64,000 nt of DNA from Flavobacterium notoginsengisoli (GCF_014207905.1 NZ_JACHLB010000003.1:124001-188000), one strand, 5' to 3'. Shown: positions 35,086 to 44,359, numbered from the stretch's first letter. Notes: generated by a model from the sequence alone, not told the origin. Made by a program: numbers and translations.

Positions 35086-36504
35086 CTATTTTTTAACCTC
35101 GTAAACTTTCAGATTTTTTTCTCCGAACATTTCATATAATTTGTTGATGTCTTTCAAAGCATTTTTCGGCAGTTTTTCACCTTTATCTCCAAAAACCAGC
35201 AACTTTTCTTTTGGTTCAATCACACAAGTCGATTCGTCGATTTCGCCTTTTTCGTTCTTTATTTTATTCATATCTAAATTTAAATATTTCGCCATAAACG
35301 GATACAAAGCCATACGTTTTGAGATTCCGAAATCATGCCCTTCTTTAGCAAAATGCGCATTTTCTACTAAATCTTTCTTTCCGTACAATTCATATGTTCT
35401 TTGGATAAAAGGAAATTCCAGTTCAGGAACCGCCAATGTCCAGTCTTTTCCGTCAGAAACAATCAATTGCGGTTTTGGCGCCATCATTGCTGAGATTTCA
35501 GCGTTATTAGTTCCGTTTCCACATAAGTGAATACCACGTCCGCTTTCGCAAGGGCAACCGCCTGAGAAATGAGACGAAACCATCACAACCGGAGCCGAAA
35601 CTTTTACTCTATCATCTATCGCCGATAAAAACATTGTGTGCGATCCTCCGCCAGAACCACCAGTAACACCAACTCTTGACATATCGGCATTTTTTACGGT
35701 TGACAAATAATCCAGTAAACGAATTCCTGTCAATAATTGTACTGTCGATGCAATACTGTTTCTGTGTGTTTCTTCTGGAAATTGCAATAAAGATTCGCCC
35801 CAAGCAAATAAATCGTAACCCACTACAATTGCGCCCATTTTAGCCATCATAGCGCAACGGTACTGCTCATCTTTTCTATATCTTCCATCGCCGAAATGAC
35901 CGTCTGGTGTAATAATTACAGCCGACTTTTTATTGAACGGATACGGTTTGTAAATCGATCCTGTTGCGTAAACTCCTGGAAGAATTTCTAATGCAATATT
36001 TTCTACACTGTAATCTTTGTAAATTCTCTTTGCTGTTAAAATTGGTTTCGATTTTGGCATTGGGGGTGCCTTTTCTAATCCAAATGATTCAATCATACAA
36101 GCTTTTAACTCTGCTTTGCGTTTCTCCCATTGCTCTTTAGTCGAGTAAAGGCTTTCTAAATAAAATAAGCGTTCTTTTCCTTTATCAACTGAAACTTTAT
36201 GGTTTTCATATTTGCGAATGATATAGGTTCCATCGGATTGTTTAAAATACATCAATTCAAACGGTGCCAAAATATTAGTCAGCGAAAGTGGCAGATTTCC
36301 GGGTTCAATTCTCCAGTCGGCATAGTCCAGTTCTTTTCCTTTTAGTAATCCTCTGTCGTCGTTGATGGTTACGTTAAATGTAGTTTCGATTTTTTTAAGT
36401 GTTTCTGATACCGGTTTTCTAAAATTAGTATCTGAAGTACTTTGCGCATTGGCAAATGTCAAAGCAAAAATGGAAACTAAGAAGATGTATTTTATTTTTT
36501 TCAT
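35086..36504 (-). CDS. Exported alpha/beta-hydrolase esterase with N-terminal STN-like domain
   Basis: This is a periplasmic protein of about 472 aa (ATG 36504; signal peptide MKKIKYIFLVSIFALTFANAQ). Residues of about 28-100 resemble an STN/DUF4974 domain (VSETLKKIETTFNVTINDD, then LSLTNILAPFELMYF and GTYIIRK), which is normally part of SusC/secretin/FecR proteins. The rest is an alpha/beta hydrolase: AVIITPDGHFGDGR, VVGYDLFAWGES, the nucleophile elbow GVTGGSGGGSHT, LIVSDGKDWT and a His in AKEGHDFG. Relatives include acetyl-xylan-esterase-like and pectin methylesterase proteins of RG-II loci. Deacetylation or demethylation of pectin is the likely job. It is bracketed, together with the next GH78, by two copies of the same repeat element. 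Confidence 0.8.
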   Translation of the reverse strand: MKKIKYIFLVSIFALTFANAQSTSDTNFRKPVSETLKKIETTFNVTINDDRGLLKGKELDYADWRIEPGNLPLSLTNILAPFELMYFKQSDGTYIIRKYENHKVSVDKGKERLFYLESLYSTKEQWEKRKAELKACMIESFGLEKAPPMPKSKPILTAKRIYKDYSVENIALEILPGVYATGSIYKPYPFNKKSAVIITPDGHFGDGRYRKDEQYRCAMMAKMGAIVVGYDLFAWGESLLQFPEETHRNSIASTVQLLTGIRLLDYLSTVKNADMSRVGVTGGSGGGSHTMFLSAIDDRVKVSAPVVMVSSHFSGGCPCESGRGIHLCGNGTNNAEISAMMAPKPQLIVSDGKDWTLAVPELEFPFIQRTYELYGKKDLVENAHFAKEGHDFGISKRMALYPFMAKYLNLDMNKIKNEKGEIDESTCVIEPKEKLLVFGDKGEKLPKNALKDINKLYEMFGEKNLKVYEVKK

Positions 36505-36535
36505 TTTGATATTGTTGTGTGTTGGCACGCTGATG

Positions 36536-36650
36536 AAACTGATTCGCTATCGCGAAAACGCTAATTTACACGGATTTTTTTATTTATTTAAAAAAGAAAA
36601 ATCCGCTTTTATCCGCGTCTTTACGAAGTAAATCTGTTTCATCCGCGTTC
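36536..36650. repeat. Degenerate inverted repeat with GCGTCTTTACGAAG motif
   Basis: The gap upstream of the esterase holds an imperfect inverted structure (GATGAAACTGATTCG ... TCTGTTTCATCCGCGT). Its right half, GCGTCTTTACGAAGTAAAT followed by GTTTCATC, recurs at about 61281-61316. The left arm also has ACACGGATTTTTT matching AAAAATCCG downstream. Confidence 0.6.
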
Positions 36651-36652
36651 CA

Positions 36653-39433
36653 TTATATTGTGCATTCTATTGTATAAATTCCCGATCCTAATTCTAAAAC
36701 TGGCTTTTGCGCTTTTTCATCAAAACCAGCTCTAACTTTTTTACTATCAATTTTTATTTCTGAATTTTTAGCAACTGGCAATTTTACTGTTGCTGTTGTA
36801 TTTACCGGAATCTGAACTGTCAAAATAAACTTGCCGTCTTTCTTTTCCCAAGAAGAAGCTATTTTTCCGTAAACCGATTGATAATCCGCTTTCGCGAAAG
36901 TCATGTCGCCCATCACTTCTGGCTGAATAAAGAAATGTTTGAAACCTGGTTTTTCAGGATCCGATTTGATTCCCGCTAAACTTTGGTAAAACCATTCTTC
37001 GATTTGCCCTAACATAAAGTGATTCCACGAATTTCCTTTTCTCGGATCCCATTGTTCTGTTAAAGTGGTCAAACCAAATTTAATCTGAAAACCATAACCC
37101 GGTGCATCGTAATGATTATGCATTCTGTACATGGTTTCGTTTTCGCCATTTTGTGCCAAAGTCTGGAATAAATAACGATTTCCAACATCACCCGTTGTCA
37201 AGCGATCTCCTTTTTCTTTGATATCGGCTAAAAGATTCTGCATTACCGCTTCTTTATATTGCGGTTCTACAATATCCATAAAAATCGGAACAGCATTACT
37301 AAATTGACTATTGGTTCCGTATTGTTTGGTTTCTTCGTTGAAAAATTCCTTGTTGAAAGCTGTTTTAATGTCTGAAGCTAATGTATTGTACTTTTCAAAA
37401 TCTTCTGTTTTACCTAATAATTTCCCTGCTTTTGCCGTCAAATATGCTCCATAATAATAGTGAGAAGTGGCAGAAAGCGCAATCGGACTATTTTTAGAAT
37501 ATCCCGCAGGATGTGTTCCGTAATCATACCAATCGCCTAAACCGTGAGAAACGATATTGTTTGTTGCTTTCGTTCCTAAATAATCGACATACCTTTTCAT
37601 TACAGGGTAATATTTCTCTAATAATGAAGCATCTCCGTAATATTCGTAATACATCCAAGGCAGAATTACGCCCGTAACTCCCCATTCTGGAGAATCGGTA
37701 AAATCTCCTCCAAAGATTACATATTCTGGAACAATTGTCGGAATCAAGCCGTTGTCACGTTGTGAATCGGAAATGTTCTGCATCGTTGCAGGAAGGAAAG
37801 TTTGAAGATTATAATTGAACATCAATCCTGGCCCATTCAGCTGAATTTCTTCCAACCAACCTAACTTTTCACGTTGTGGACAATCGGTAAAAACGCTTTG
37901 GAAATTACTTTTTATCGAGTTATTAATCAGTTCGTGTGTTTTGTTGAAAATCTCATTCGAACAAACAAAACTTCCTGCTTCTCCAGCCGAATTGTAAATG
38001 AAATTCGATTTCAACTCAACCAAAGTTGGAAACTCTTTATTTTTATCTTCTTTATAATTAATGTTTTCAATCTGAACATATTGGTAACCGTAGAAACTAA
38101 ATTTTGGTGTCCACTCTTCCACTCCATCGCCCTTTAGAGTGTAATCGTAATAATACGGTTTTCCAGATCTTCCCTGCGCAATTGTTCCTTCTTCATTCAA
38201 ACCTTCAGCAACCCAAACTCGAATCGATTGTCCTCTTTTTCCTTTGACTTTGATGGTTGGAAATCCCGAAAGATTTTGTCCCATATCAAAAACATAGAAA
38301 TTTGGTTTCAGTTCTTTTACGGTTTTCACTTCATATTGTTTCTGAATCGTAACTGGCGGTGCAGTCTGTGGTCTTAAAACTCCTTTTGGCGCTTCCTGAA
38401 TGATTACTTTTTTCCATTCTCTATCTTTGAATCCTTTACGATTCCAGTCTTTTTGTTCTAAGTTGGCATTGTAATCTTCTCCTCCAAAAATGCTGTTGTA
38501 CGTAATCGGACTTTTACTGTATTTCCAGCTTCCATCAGATTTTACAATTTCTTCTGAACCGTCATTATACTTGATTTTCATTTTAAAGAATAATGTCGGC
38601 GGACCAAAACTCACGAAGAATTTGGTATATCTCTCGGCAAGCGTATTGTACATTCCGTTTCCTAATAGAACGCCAATTACGTTATCGCCTTTTTGAAATT
38701 CTTTTGCGCTTAATTCGTAAACATTGTAGTTAACCGTTTTATCGTAATCGGTCCATAAAGGAGCATATTGGCTGTTACCCACTTTTTTACCGTTGATAGT
38801 CAATTCATAATGTCCTAAACCTGAAATATAAACTACAGCTTCTTTAACTACTTTTTCAATTTCGAAAGGTTTGCGAAGCATAATACTTCTTCGTGCCAAA
38901 GAATCGGAAGCATTGATAAAGGACATCTTTTTTTCTCTGTTGAAAGTCGCTGTATGATACGTTCTTCCTTCTGGTAAATGACTGTCGGCTTTGGTAATCG
39001 CACCAATCCAAGTTGGATTTAAATCGGATTCTAACGGCGCCGTTCTGAACGAAGCATTTTTACTCCATTTTGAAACTTTTCCTGATTGATTCCAAACTTT
39101 AACTTTCCAGAAATATTTGGTTTCGCTTTTTAATGGTTTTCCGCTATAAACAATATGCAGGTTTTTATCTGAATTGACTCTTCCTGAATTCCAAACATCT
39201 CCATCGTCATTATTTAGTTTTTCCTCTGATGAAGCAACTAAAATAAGATAGGCAACCTGAGAGGCATCGGATTCTTTTGAAATCAACTGCCAACCCAATC
39301 TCGGCTGATTCTCCACAACTGCTAATGGATTTTCTGCCATTTCTGTTGTTAGGCGTACAGGGAGAACTTGTCCTTTAGAAACTAAAGTAACTAGAAGGGA
39401 AACGGCTAATAATATGCTTTTAAAAAACTTCAC
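36653..39433 (-). CDS. GH78 alpha-L-rhamnosidase (second copy)
   Basis: This is an exported rhamnosidase of about 926 aa. The best start is GTG at 39433, giving MKFFKSILLAVSLLVTLVSKGQ as signal peptide; the frame extends 10 codons further to another GTG, but that extension lies inside a repeat. It has the same layout as the copy at 27685: an Ig-like domain (PVRLTTEMAENPLAVVENQPRLGW), jelly-roll (YISGLGHYELTINGKKVG), barrel with TDCPQREKLGWLEE and EQWDPRKGNSWNHFMLGQ, and C-terminal sandwich. The catalytic-region sequence CPQREKLGW differs from CPQRNERQPW in the other copy, indicating a different GH78 branch. Both neighbours upstream and downstream are carbohydrate enzymes separated by repeat elements. 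Confidence 0.93.
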   Translation of the reverse strand: MKFFKSILLAVSLLVTLVSKGQVLPVRLTTEMAENPLAVVENQPRLGWQLISKESDASQVAYLILVASSEEKLNNDDGDVWNSGRVNSDKNLHIVYSGKPLKSETKYFWKVKVWNQSGKVSKWSKNASFRTAPLESDLNPTWIGAITKADSHLPEGRTYHTATFNREKKMSFINASDSLARRSIMLRKPFEIEKVVKEAVVYISGLGHYELTINGKKVGNSQYAPLWTDYDKTVNYNVYELSAKEFQKGDNVIGVLLGNGMYNTLAERYTKFFVSFGPPTLFFKMKIKYNDGSEEIVKSDGSWKYSKSPITYNSIFGGEDYNANLEQKDWNRKGFKDREWKKVIIQEAPKGVLRPQTAPPVTIQKQYEVKTVKELKPNFYVFDMGQNLSGFPTIKVKGKRGQSIRVWVAEGLNEEGTIAQGRSGKPYYYDYTLKGDGVEEWTPKFSFYGYQYVQIENINYKEDKNKEFPTLVELKSNFIYNSAGEAGSFVCSNEIFNKTHELINNSIKSNFQSVFTDCPQREKLGWLEEIQLNGPGLMFNYNLQTFLPATMQNISDSQRDNGLIPTIVPEYVIFGGDFTDSPEWGVTGVILPWMYYEYYGDASLLEKYYPVMKRYVDYLGTKATNNIVSHGLGDWYDYGTHPAGYSKNSPIALSATSHYYYGAYLTAKAGKLLGKTEDFEKYNTLASDIKTAFNKEFFNEETKQYGTNSQFSNAVPIFMDIVEPQYKEAVMQNLLADIKEKGDRLTTGDVGNRYLFQTLAQNGENETMYRMHNHYDAPGYGFQIKFGLTTLTEQWDPRKGNSWNHFMLGQIEEWFYQSLAGIKSDPEKPGFKHFFIQPEVMGDMTFAKADYQSVYGKIASSWEKKDGKFILTVQIPVNTTATVKLPVAKNSEIKIDSKKVRAGFDEKAQKPVLELGSGIYTIECTI

Positions 39434-39450
39434 TTTGTATATTTTTTTTC

Positions 39451-39581
39451 GCCACGAATTCACGAATTTTCTCTAATTATTCTTTGCGTTTTATTTCTCT
39501 AATTTATACCGAAATTATAATTCGATTAATTTATGACAAAAACTACGTATCGATTATAAAAATAATTCGTGAATTCGTGGC
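39451..39581. repeat. GCCACGAATT-family repeat, copy B of a duplicated element
   Basis: The 18-bp arms at 39451-39468 and 39564-39581 are identical to those of copy A at 34947-35078 and in the same orientation, with a closely matching interior. It starts 17 bp upstream of the GTG start of the GH78 gene. Confidence 0.88.
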
Positions 39582-39590
39582 TATTTTTCT

Positions 39591-41453
39591 TTACAACTTT
39601 TTAGTAATCAACGATTCGATATTAAATACCGCTTCTGGGATTAATTTTCCGGTTTGAGGCAGGTCGTCGTAATCGTCTGTGTCTGGCGCTGTGTCCGGGT
39701 CTGGCGAATGTCTCTGTTCTCCTGTGCGGAACATGATTCGCTCAAAACCATCTGTTGGCGCATAAAATATTTTTGTTGATTCTTTTCCATCGTTTACTTT
39801 TATAGTGTACTGACGGTTTTTAGCATCTAATTTAACTGTGATTGTATAGGCTTTGTTTGCTTCGTATTTTGTAACCGAACTCAAACGCGCACCATTTTTT
39901 ACCTTTAATTCTCCATCCGAATCAAAAATCAATCTTACAGAAGGTAAACCTTGTTTATTTTGAAACTCAATTTGCAATAACCCATGATTATTTTGTTCTG
40001 GTTTTACGGTGAAAACCGCTTCCATTTTTGATGCGAAAGGAATCACTCTTTCAGCACGGGAATAATCAAAATAATCCTGATCTCTCAACGTTAACCATTT
40101 TTTACCATCGGCTTTCTTTTCGATTTTGGTTGATGCCCAAGAAAGATTGTAGGTATTCCATAATTTCAATTCTTGTCCGTCTGGAAGAGTATTGAAAACG
40201 TCATTTACATTTTCTGTCACAACCGAAGTTACTGGAACCGGAATCGACGCCACCCAAATATCTTCTTTATTCATGCTGTAACCTACCCAGATTTTTCCGT
40301 CTGGTGGAGTTCCGTTTTTTTCTGTAATTCCACGAACGTACTGCGGACCGGCAGATTTGTAGTTTCCGCCATATCGCATCGGACTTACTTCTCCGTGAAC
40401 CAATAATAAATCTTTATAATTAAGTCCGTCGTCGCTTGTTGAAATTGCCAAAGGCCAACGATATTCTGACGGATTGTAAAGTGTTGCATAACGATTGTCT
40501 GATGTTTTTTGTCCCCAGATTTTAGCATTGCTGTTTACAAATCCTGGCGCGCGTAATGGCATATAATCCCAAGATTTTCCTCCATCTCTACTAATAGATG
40601 TTAAAGCATGTTTCCATAAACCAACAACATTTCCGTTTGGCAAATGGTAATAACTAAACGCTTTGTATGGTTTCTGCAACGGAATCAATTCATCGTCACG
40701 ATCCGCTTCTTCCACCCATTGCTGTAAAACTAACGGCTCTGATAAAATTTCTTCGCAGGCTTTTTTCAAACCTTTGTCTTTTGATGCGGTATAAAATGGG
40801 AATTTCGATTTCGATTTATCCCAAGTTTTATTGTATCTGATGAAATAGATTTCGCCAAAACTTCCGTCTTTCTTTATTTCACGAATCACACGTCCAATTC
40901 CTTTTCCGTCATTTGGATCATCTTTTTCATCCATTGCGATTCCATAATACGCTAAAGCAAAAAGTCGGTTGTCTTTTGAAGTATAAAAGCCCATTCTCTG
41001 GTGCATAATCGCATCGAGATTTTTGGCAACGCCTTCAACTCCTTCTTTTTTCCATCCGTCTGGAATACGGTAAATTGGAAAAATCACTTCTGGTTTTGTC
41101 CACGTTACACCGTCTTTAGAAGTCATTAATAAAGTCTGACTTGGCGGAATATGTTCTCCCGAAGGATCGCTTAAATAATGCAGATAAAAAGTATTATTCC
41201 AATACGCCATCATCGGCTGGTGATTGTACGTCCATCCAAAACCATCTGCTTTTTCAGGATGTTCACGGCTTGCACGCATGATTTGCGTAGCGTGAACTCC
41301 AACCGCTGGACTTAACTGTCCGTGATGGTAATCGATGTTTGAAAGTGTTTTGCCAACATAACGCACCGTGTCGTTTTGTGCATTTACAGCGGTACAAGCC
41401 AAAATAATTGTGGCTGTGATGATGTTGATTTTTATGTTTTGGAAAGCAATCAT
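39591..41453 (-). CDS. Sialidase-fold beta-propeller with C-terminal lectin-like domain; candidate GH143-like
   Basis: This is an exported protein of about 620 aa (ATG 41453; signal peptide MIAFQNIKINIITATIILACTAVNAQ). Residues of about 30-420 form a propeller with Asp-box-like turns (TSKDGVTWTKPE, SRDGGKSWDYMP, STSDDGLNYKDLL) and the segment YNHQPMMAYWNNTFYLHYLSDP. The last 190 residues are a concanavalin-like beta-sandwich (MEAVFTVKPEQNNHGLLQIEFQN, VRLIFDSDGELKVKNGA). Sialidase-fold family GH143 removes Dha from RG-II chain D. This protein is a candidate because an MGH1-like partner is encoded close by (30623), but other propeller families (GH145, PL24/25-like) cannot be excluded. Catalytic residues could not be assigned with confidence. 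Confidence 0.65.
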   Translation of the reverse strand: MIAFQNIKINIITATIILACTAVNAQNDTVRYVGKTLSNIDYHHGQLSPAVGVHATQIMRASREHPEKADGFGWTYNHQPMMAYWNNTFYLHYLSDPSGEHIPPSQTLLMTSKDGVTWTKPEVIFPIYRIPDGWKKEGVEGVAKNLDAIMHQRMGFYTSKDNRLFALAYYGIAMDEKDDPNDGKGIGRVIREIKKDGSFGEIYFIRYNKTWDKSKSKFPFYTASKDKGLKKACEEILSEPLVLQQWVEEADRDDELIPLQKPYKAFSYYHLPNGNVVGLWKHALTSISRDGGKSWDYMPLRAPGFVNSNAKIWGQKTSDNRYATLYNPSEYRWPLAISTSDDGLNYKDLLLVHGEVSPMRYGGNYKSAGPQYVRGITEKNGTPPDGKIWVGYSMNKEDIWVASIPVPVTSVVTENVNDVFNTLPDGQELKLWNTYNLSWASTKIEKKADGKKWLTLRDQDYFDYSRAERVIPFASKMEAVFTVKPEQNNHGLLQIEFQNKQGLPSVRLIFDSDGELKVKNGARLSSVTKYEANKAYTITVKLDAKNRQYTIKVNDGKESTKIFYAPTDGFERIMFRTGEQRHSPDPDTAPDTDDYDDLPQTGKLIPEAVFNIESLITKKL

Positions 41454-41469
41454 TTTATATTTTTTTTGT

Positions 41470-41588
41470 TTCACGCAGATTCTGCAGATTTTAGCTGATT
41501 TATGCAGATTTAATTTTAATCTTTTTGATTTATGCAGATTAAAAAATCTGCTTGATCTGCTTAAATCATTTTTAAATCTGCGTGAAAT
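41470..41588. repeat. TTTCACGCAGATT-family inverted repeat
   Basis: The left arm starts TTCACGCAGATTCTGCAGATTT at 41470 and the right arm ends AAATCTGCGTGAA at 41587. The internal units CTGCAGATT/AATCTGC are repeated several times, giving a multi-branched potential hairpin. It fills the gap between GH43 and the propeller gene. Confidence 0.82.
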
Positions 41589-41596
41589 TTTTTTAA

Positions 41597-42514
41597 CTAT
41601 TTCTTTTCAATTAATCCTTTTAAAACGTCGGCAGAGATTGTTGTAATCGTTCCGTGTTTGTGTCCTTCGGGAAGGCTTATTTTGGAAGATACATCTTCAA
41701 AATGAACAAAATCTGTTGTGCTTAACGCTTTATAATTTTTTGAACCGTAATTGTCATAATATAACAGCCAGTTTTTACCGACTTTTACTACCGTTGGACC
41801 TTCAGATAAATATTCTGTTAAAGGCGCTGAACTTTTTTGAAACGGCCCTAAAGGCGATTTTCCGAAAGCTACTTTTATGTTTCGCATGGGTCTTGTGTTG
41901 TCTTTTAAAACCAAAACATAATCTTTCTTTCCTTTTTTGACAATCACACAATCAATTACGCTGAAACCTGGATCGTAATATAATTTTGTATCCGAAAACG
42001 TCTTGAAATCTTTTGTCGTTACGTAATACATTCTGTGGTTGTTTTTCTCTTCTTCAACTCCTTTTTCAAATCGGAACGGGATGGTCGATGCCCAAATAAT
42101 TATGTATTCCTTTTTTACATCATCATAAAAAATCTCCGGTGCCCAAACGTTTACGACTTCTGGTTCGTTTTTCATTACGGGAATGTATTGCTGTTCTGAC
42201 CAATGAATCAAATCTTTTGAACTTGCGTAGCCAAAACCGTTTCCGCCTTTCCAGTCGGTTGTCCAAACCATGTGATAGGTTCCGTCTGCTCCTTTTGTGA
42301 TTGACGGATCACGCATAATTTTACTGGCTCCAATTTCTGGTTTTAAAAATGATCCTTCTAATCCTTTCCAATTGTAACCGTCTTCGCTGTACGCCAAATA
42401 TAAACCTTCTGTTGCAGGTTCTCTAAACGACGTAAAAAGATATAAATCTTTCTTTTTCTGCGAATAACTCACAGCAAAAAGCGAAAGGGTTAGTATGATG
42501 AATATTTTTTTCAT
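41597..42514 (-). CDS. GH43-like five-bladed propeller glycosidase
   Basis: This is an exported enzyme of about 305 aa (ATG 42514; signal peptide MKKIFIILTLSLFAVSYSQ). The GH43 clan F layout is visible: a propeller with KIMRDPSITKGADGTYHMVWTTDW (RDPS region with an Asp), NVWAPEIFYDD, the pKa-modulating Asp in FSVIDCVIVKKG and the general-acid Glu in YLSEGPTVVKVGKNWLLYYDN. The first catalytic Asp usually near the N-terminus is not obvious (LYLFTSFREPATEG has no Asp), so activity needs caution. GH43 members in pectin loci remove alpha-L-arabinofuranose or beta-galactose from side chains. The small size without extra domains fits subfamilies found in Bacteroidota pectin loci. Confidence 0.82.
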   Translation of the reverse strand: MKKIFIILTLSLFAVSYSQKKKDLYLFTSFREPATEGLYLAYSEDGYNWKGLEGSFLKPEIGASKIMRDPSITKGADGTYHMVWTTDWKGGNGFGYASSKDLIHWSEQQYIPVMKNEPEVVNVWAPEIFYDDVKKEYIIIWASTIPFRFEKGVEEEKNNHRMYYVTTKDFKTFSDTKLYYDPGFSVIDCVIVKKGKKDYVLVLKDNTRPMRNIKVAFGKSPLGPFQKSSAPLTEYLSEGPTVVKVGKNWLLYYDNYGSKNYKALSTTDFVHFEDVSSKISLPEGHKHGTITTISADVLKGLIEKK

Positions 42515-42528
42515 TTCTTCTTTTTTCT

Positions 42529-42770
42529 CCTGCAAGGTTTTCAAAACCTTGTAGGTATATTTTATGTTTAATTCAGAATCCTACTGATTGCAAAAAAGCC
42601 TAATCTTTCTCTTTAGCCCCGATTGCAGTGAAAATCCTTTTGTATCTCGTTTCTTTAACGAGATACAAAAGATTGTAACGGAAAGCGGGACGATGTTTCC
42701 AAAAATGTCTATTGTTTCTGCTTCTAAATATAATTATTAAATACCTACAAGGTTTTGAAAACCTTGCAGG
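42529..42770. repeat. CAAGGTTTTGAAAACC arms enclosing a second repeat element
   Basis: The 28-bp inverted arms at 42529-42556 and 42743-42770 are 186 bp apart, far more than the 20-30 bp in the other copies. The interior holds a different element (42611-42695) with a perfect 15-bp hairpin (arms 42637-42651 and 42657-42671, CTTTTGTATCTCGTT), bounded by TAGCCCCGATTGCAGTG and GGAAAGCGGGACGATG. These ends match dispersed Flavobacterium repeats I recall. This looks like one repeat inserted in another. Confidence 0.82.
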
Positions 42771-42776
42771 AATAAA

Positions 42777-44345
42777 CTATTCTGTAATTGCTTTTTTATC
42801 TAAATCTTTTCCCTTTTTTACCGCTGTTGTTACATTGTTGAACACATTGTTTTTTAGGAAAATATTTTTAGTGTCTTTTCCATTGGCTTCGATAAAAATA
42901 TCGGTTGGATTGAATGGAAAATTATTGTTGATCAACGTATTTGAAACATTATCTAATTTGATAACCGGAACTCCTTTTATGGCCGTTGAAGATCCAACAT
43001 TGTCTAAAATCACATTTTTTGAATCTGAGATTTTGAAAGACGAACCTGCAGTTGCATTCACTTTTACATCGTGAAATTCTACGTCTGTAGCCGTGTTTAC
43101 TGTAAAACCTTCTTTTCCATCCATATTGATGTTGGAGAAAGTGATGTTTTGAATCGGCATTTCGGTAATTCCCAGAATTTGCCCAGCTTTGTTTACGTTT
43201 GAAGCCGTAATATTGCTCATATGAATGTTCCTGAAAATTGGCGTTTTCTCTGTAACAGGTTCAACGGTAGTTCCTTTATCGTAGAAAAGGCTCAAAACGA
43301 TGGCTTCTTCTTTGATGTTTTTCATGACAATATTATCGACACGAATATCTTCTACAACACCACCTCTTCCGCGAGCCGATTTGATACGGATTCCGCGATC
43401 TGTTCCGTCGAAAACACAGTTTGAAATCGTGATTTTTTTGATTCCACCCGACATTTCGCTACCGATAACCACTCCGCCGTGACCGCTTAACATCGTACAG
43501 TTTGTGATGGTTACATTTTCTGTTGCTTTTCCGTATTTACGTCCGTCACCGTCTCTTCCTGATTTAATCGTGATGCAATCGTCTCCAACGCTGATATGGC
43601 AGTTTGAAATATGAACATTAGTACAAGAAGAAGGATTAATTCCGTCTGTATTTGGTGAATGCGGATTGAAAATTGAGATTCCGGTAACGGTCACATTATC
43701 GCAAAATTCTGGATTAATAGTCCAGAAAGGCGAATTTTTGAACGTAACGCCTTCAATCAAAATGTTTTTACAGTTATAAGCCTGAAAGAAAGATGGTCTG
43801 AAGAATTTCTTGTCAACCGTTCTTTTGTAATACGGTTCTGTATAAAGACCTTTGTTTTGCTCTTCCCACATCGTTTGGTATTTAGTTGGAGGAAGTGGTT
43901 CTTTTGCCGTTTCAATTCGATAGACTTCGTTCCACCACGCTTTTCCTTGTCCGTCAATTACGCCTCTTCCTGTGATGGTGATGTTTTCTACATCTTTGGC
44001 GTAAAATAAAGGTTGGAAACTTTTCATTACAATTCCTTCGTAACGCATTTCTACATAAGGAAGAAAATCATCGAAGTTCTCTGAAAACTTTAAAAGTGCT
44101 CCAGAATCTAAGTGAATCGTGATATTGCTTTTTAATGTTAAAGCTCCAGTTAAATATTCTCCCGCAGGAAAAAAGATGGTTCCACCGCCGTTTTTAGATG
44201 CTTTTTCGATAGCATTCTGAATGGCTTGTGTGCATTTTATTCCTTTGTTGTTTCCGCCTTCTTTTAGGATGTTTAGCCAGCCGTCTTGTGCGAAAGCGGT
44301 GTTTAATCCGGTTATGAAGCAGAGTATTATTAGTATGTTTTTCAT
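42777..44345 (-). CDS. GH28 polygalacturonase-type enzyme
   Basis: This is an exported right-handed beta-helix enzyme of 522 aa that hydrolyses galacturonic-acid linkages. The signal peptide is MKNILIILCFITGLNTAFAQ. All four GH28 signatures are present in order: HSPNTDGINPSSC (NTD), SVGDDCITIKSG (DD), GHGGVVIGSEMSGG (GHG) and RGIRIKSARGRGG (RIK). The N-terminal CTQAIQNAIEKASKNGGGTIFFPAGEYLTG is typical of exo-acting and rhamnogalacturonan-type bacterial members. It lies between GH140 and GH43 genes with repeats in both gaps. Exo-polygalacturonase or a backbone-trimming enzyme is likely; endo versus exo action is not decidable here. Confidence 0.95.
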   Translation of the reverse strand: MKNILIILCFITGLNTAFAQDGWLNILKEGGNNKGIKCTQAIQNAIEKASKNGGGTIFFPAGEYLTGALTLKSNITIHLDSGALLKFSENFDDFLPYVEMRYEGIVMKSFQPLFYAKDVENITITGRGVIDGQGKAWWNEVYRIETAKEPLPPTKYQTMWEEQNKGLYTEPYYKRTVDKKFFRPSFFQAYNCKNILIEGVTFKNSPFWTINPEFCDNVTVTGISIFNPHSPNTDGINPSSCTNVHISNCHISVGDDCITIKSGRDGDGRKYGKATENVTITNCTMLSGHGGVVIGSEMSGGIKKITISNCVFDGTDRGIRIKSARGRGGVVEDIRVDNIVMKNIKEEAIVLSLFYDKGTTVEPVTEKTPIFRNIHMSNITASNVNKAGQILGITEMPIQNITFSNINMDGKEGFTVNTATDVEFHDVKVNATAGSSFKISDSKNVILDNVGSSTAIKGVPVIKLDNVSNTLINNNFPFNPTDIFIEANGKDTKNIFLKNNVFNNVTTAVKKGKDLDKKAITE

Positions 44346-44359
44346 AGTAGTGTTTTTTC

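Noticed and set aside
22479..42770. CAAGGTTTTGAAAACC repeats as a CRISPR array
   Set aside because: Copies are inverted pairs in separate gaps, thousands of bases apart, with no regular spacers and no cas genes.
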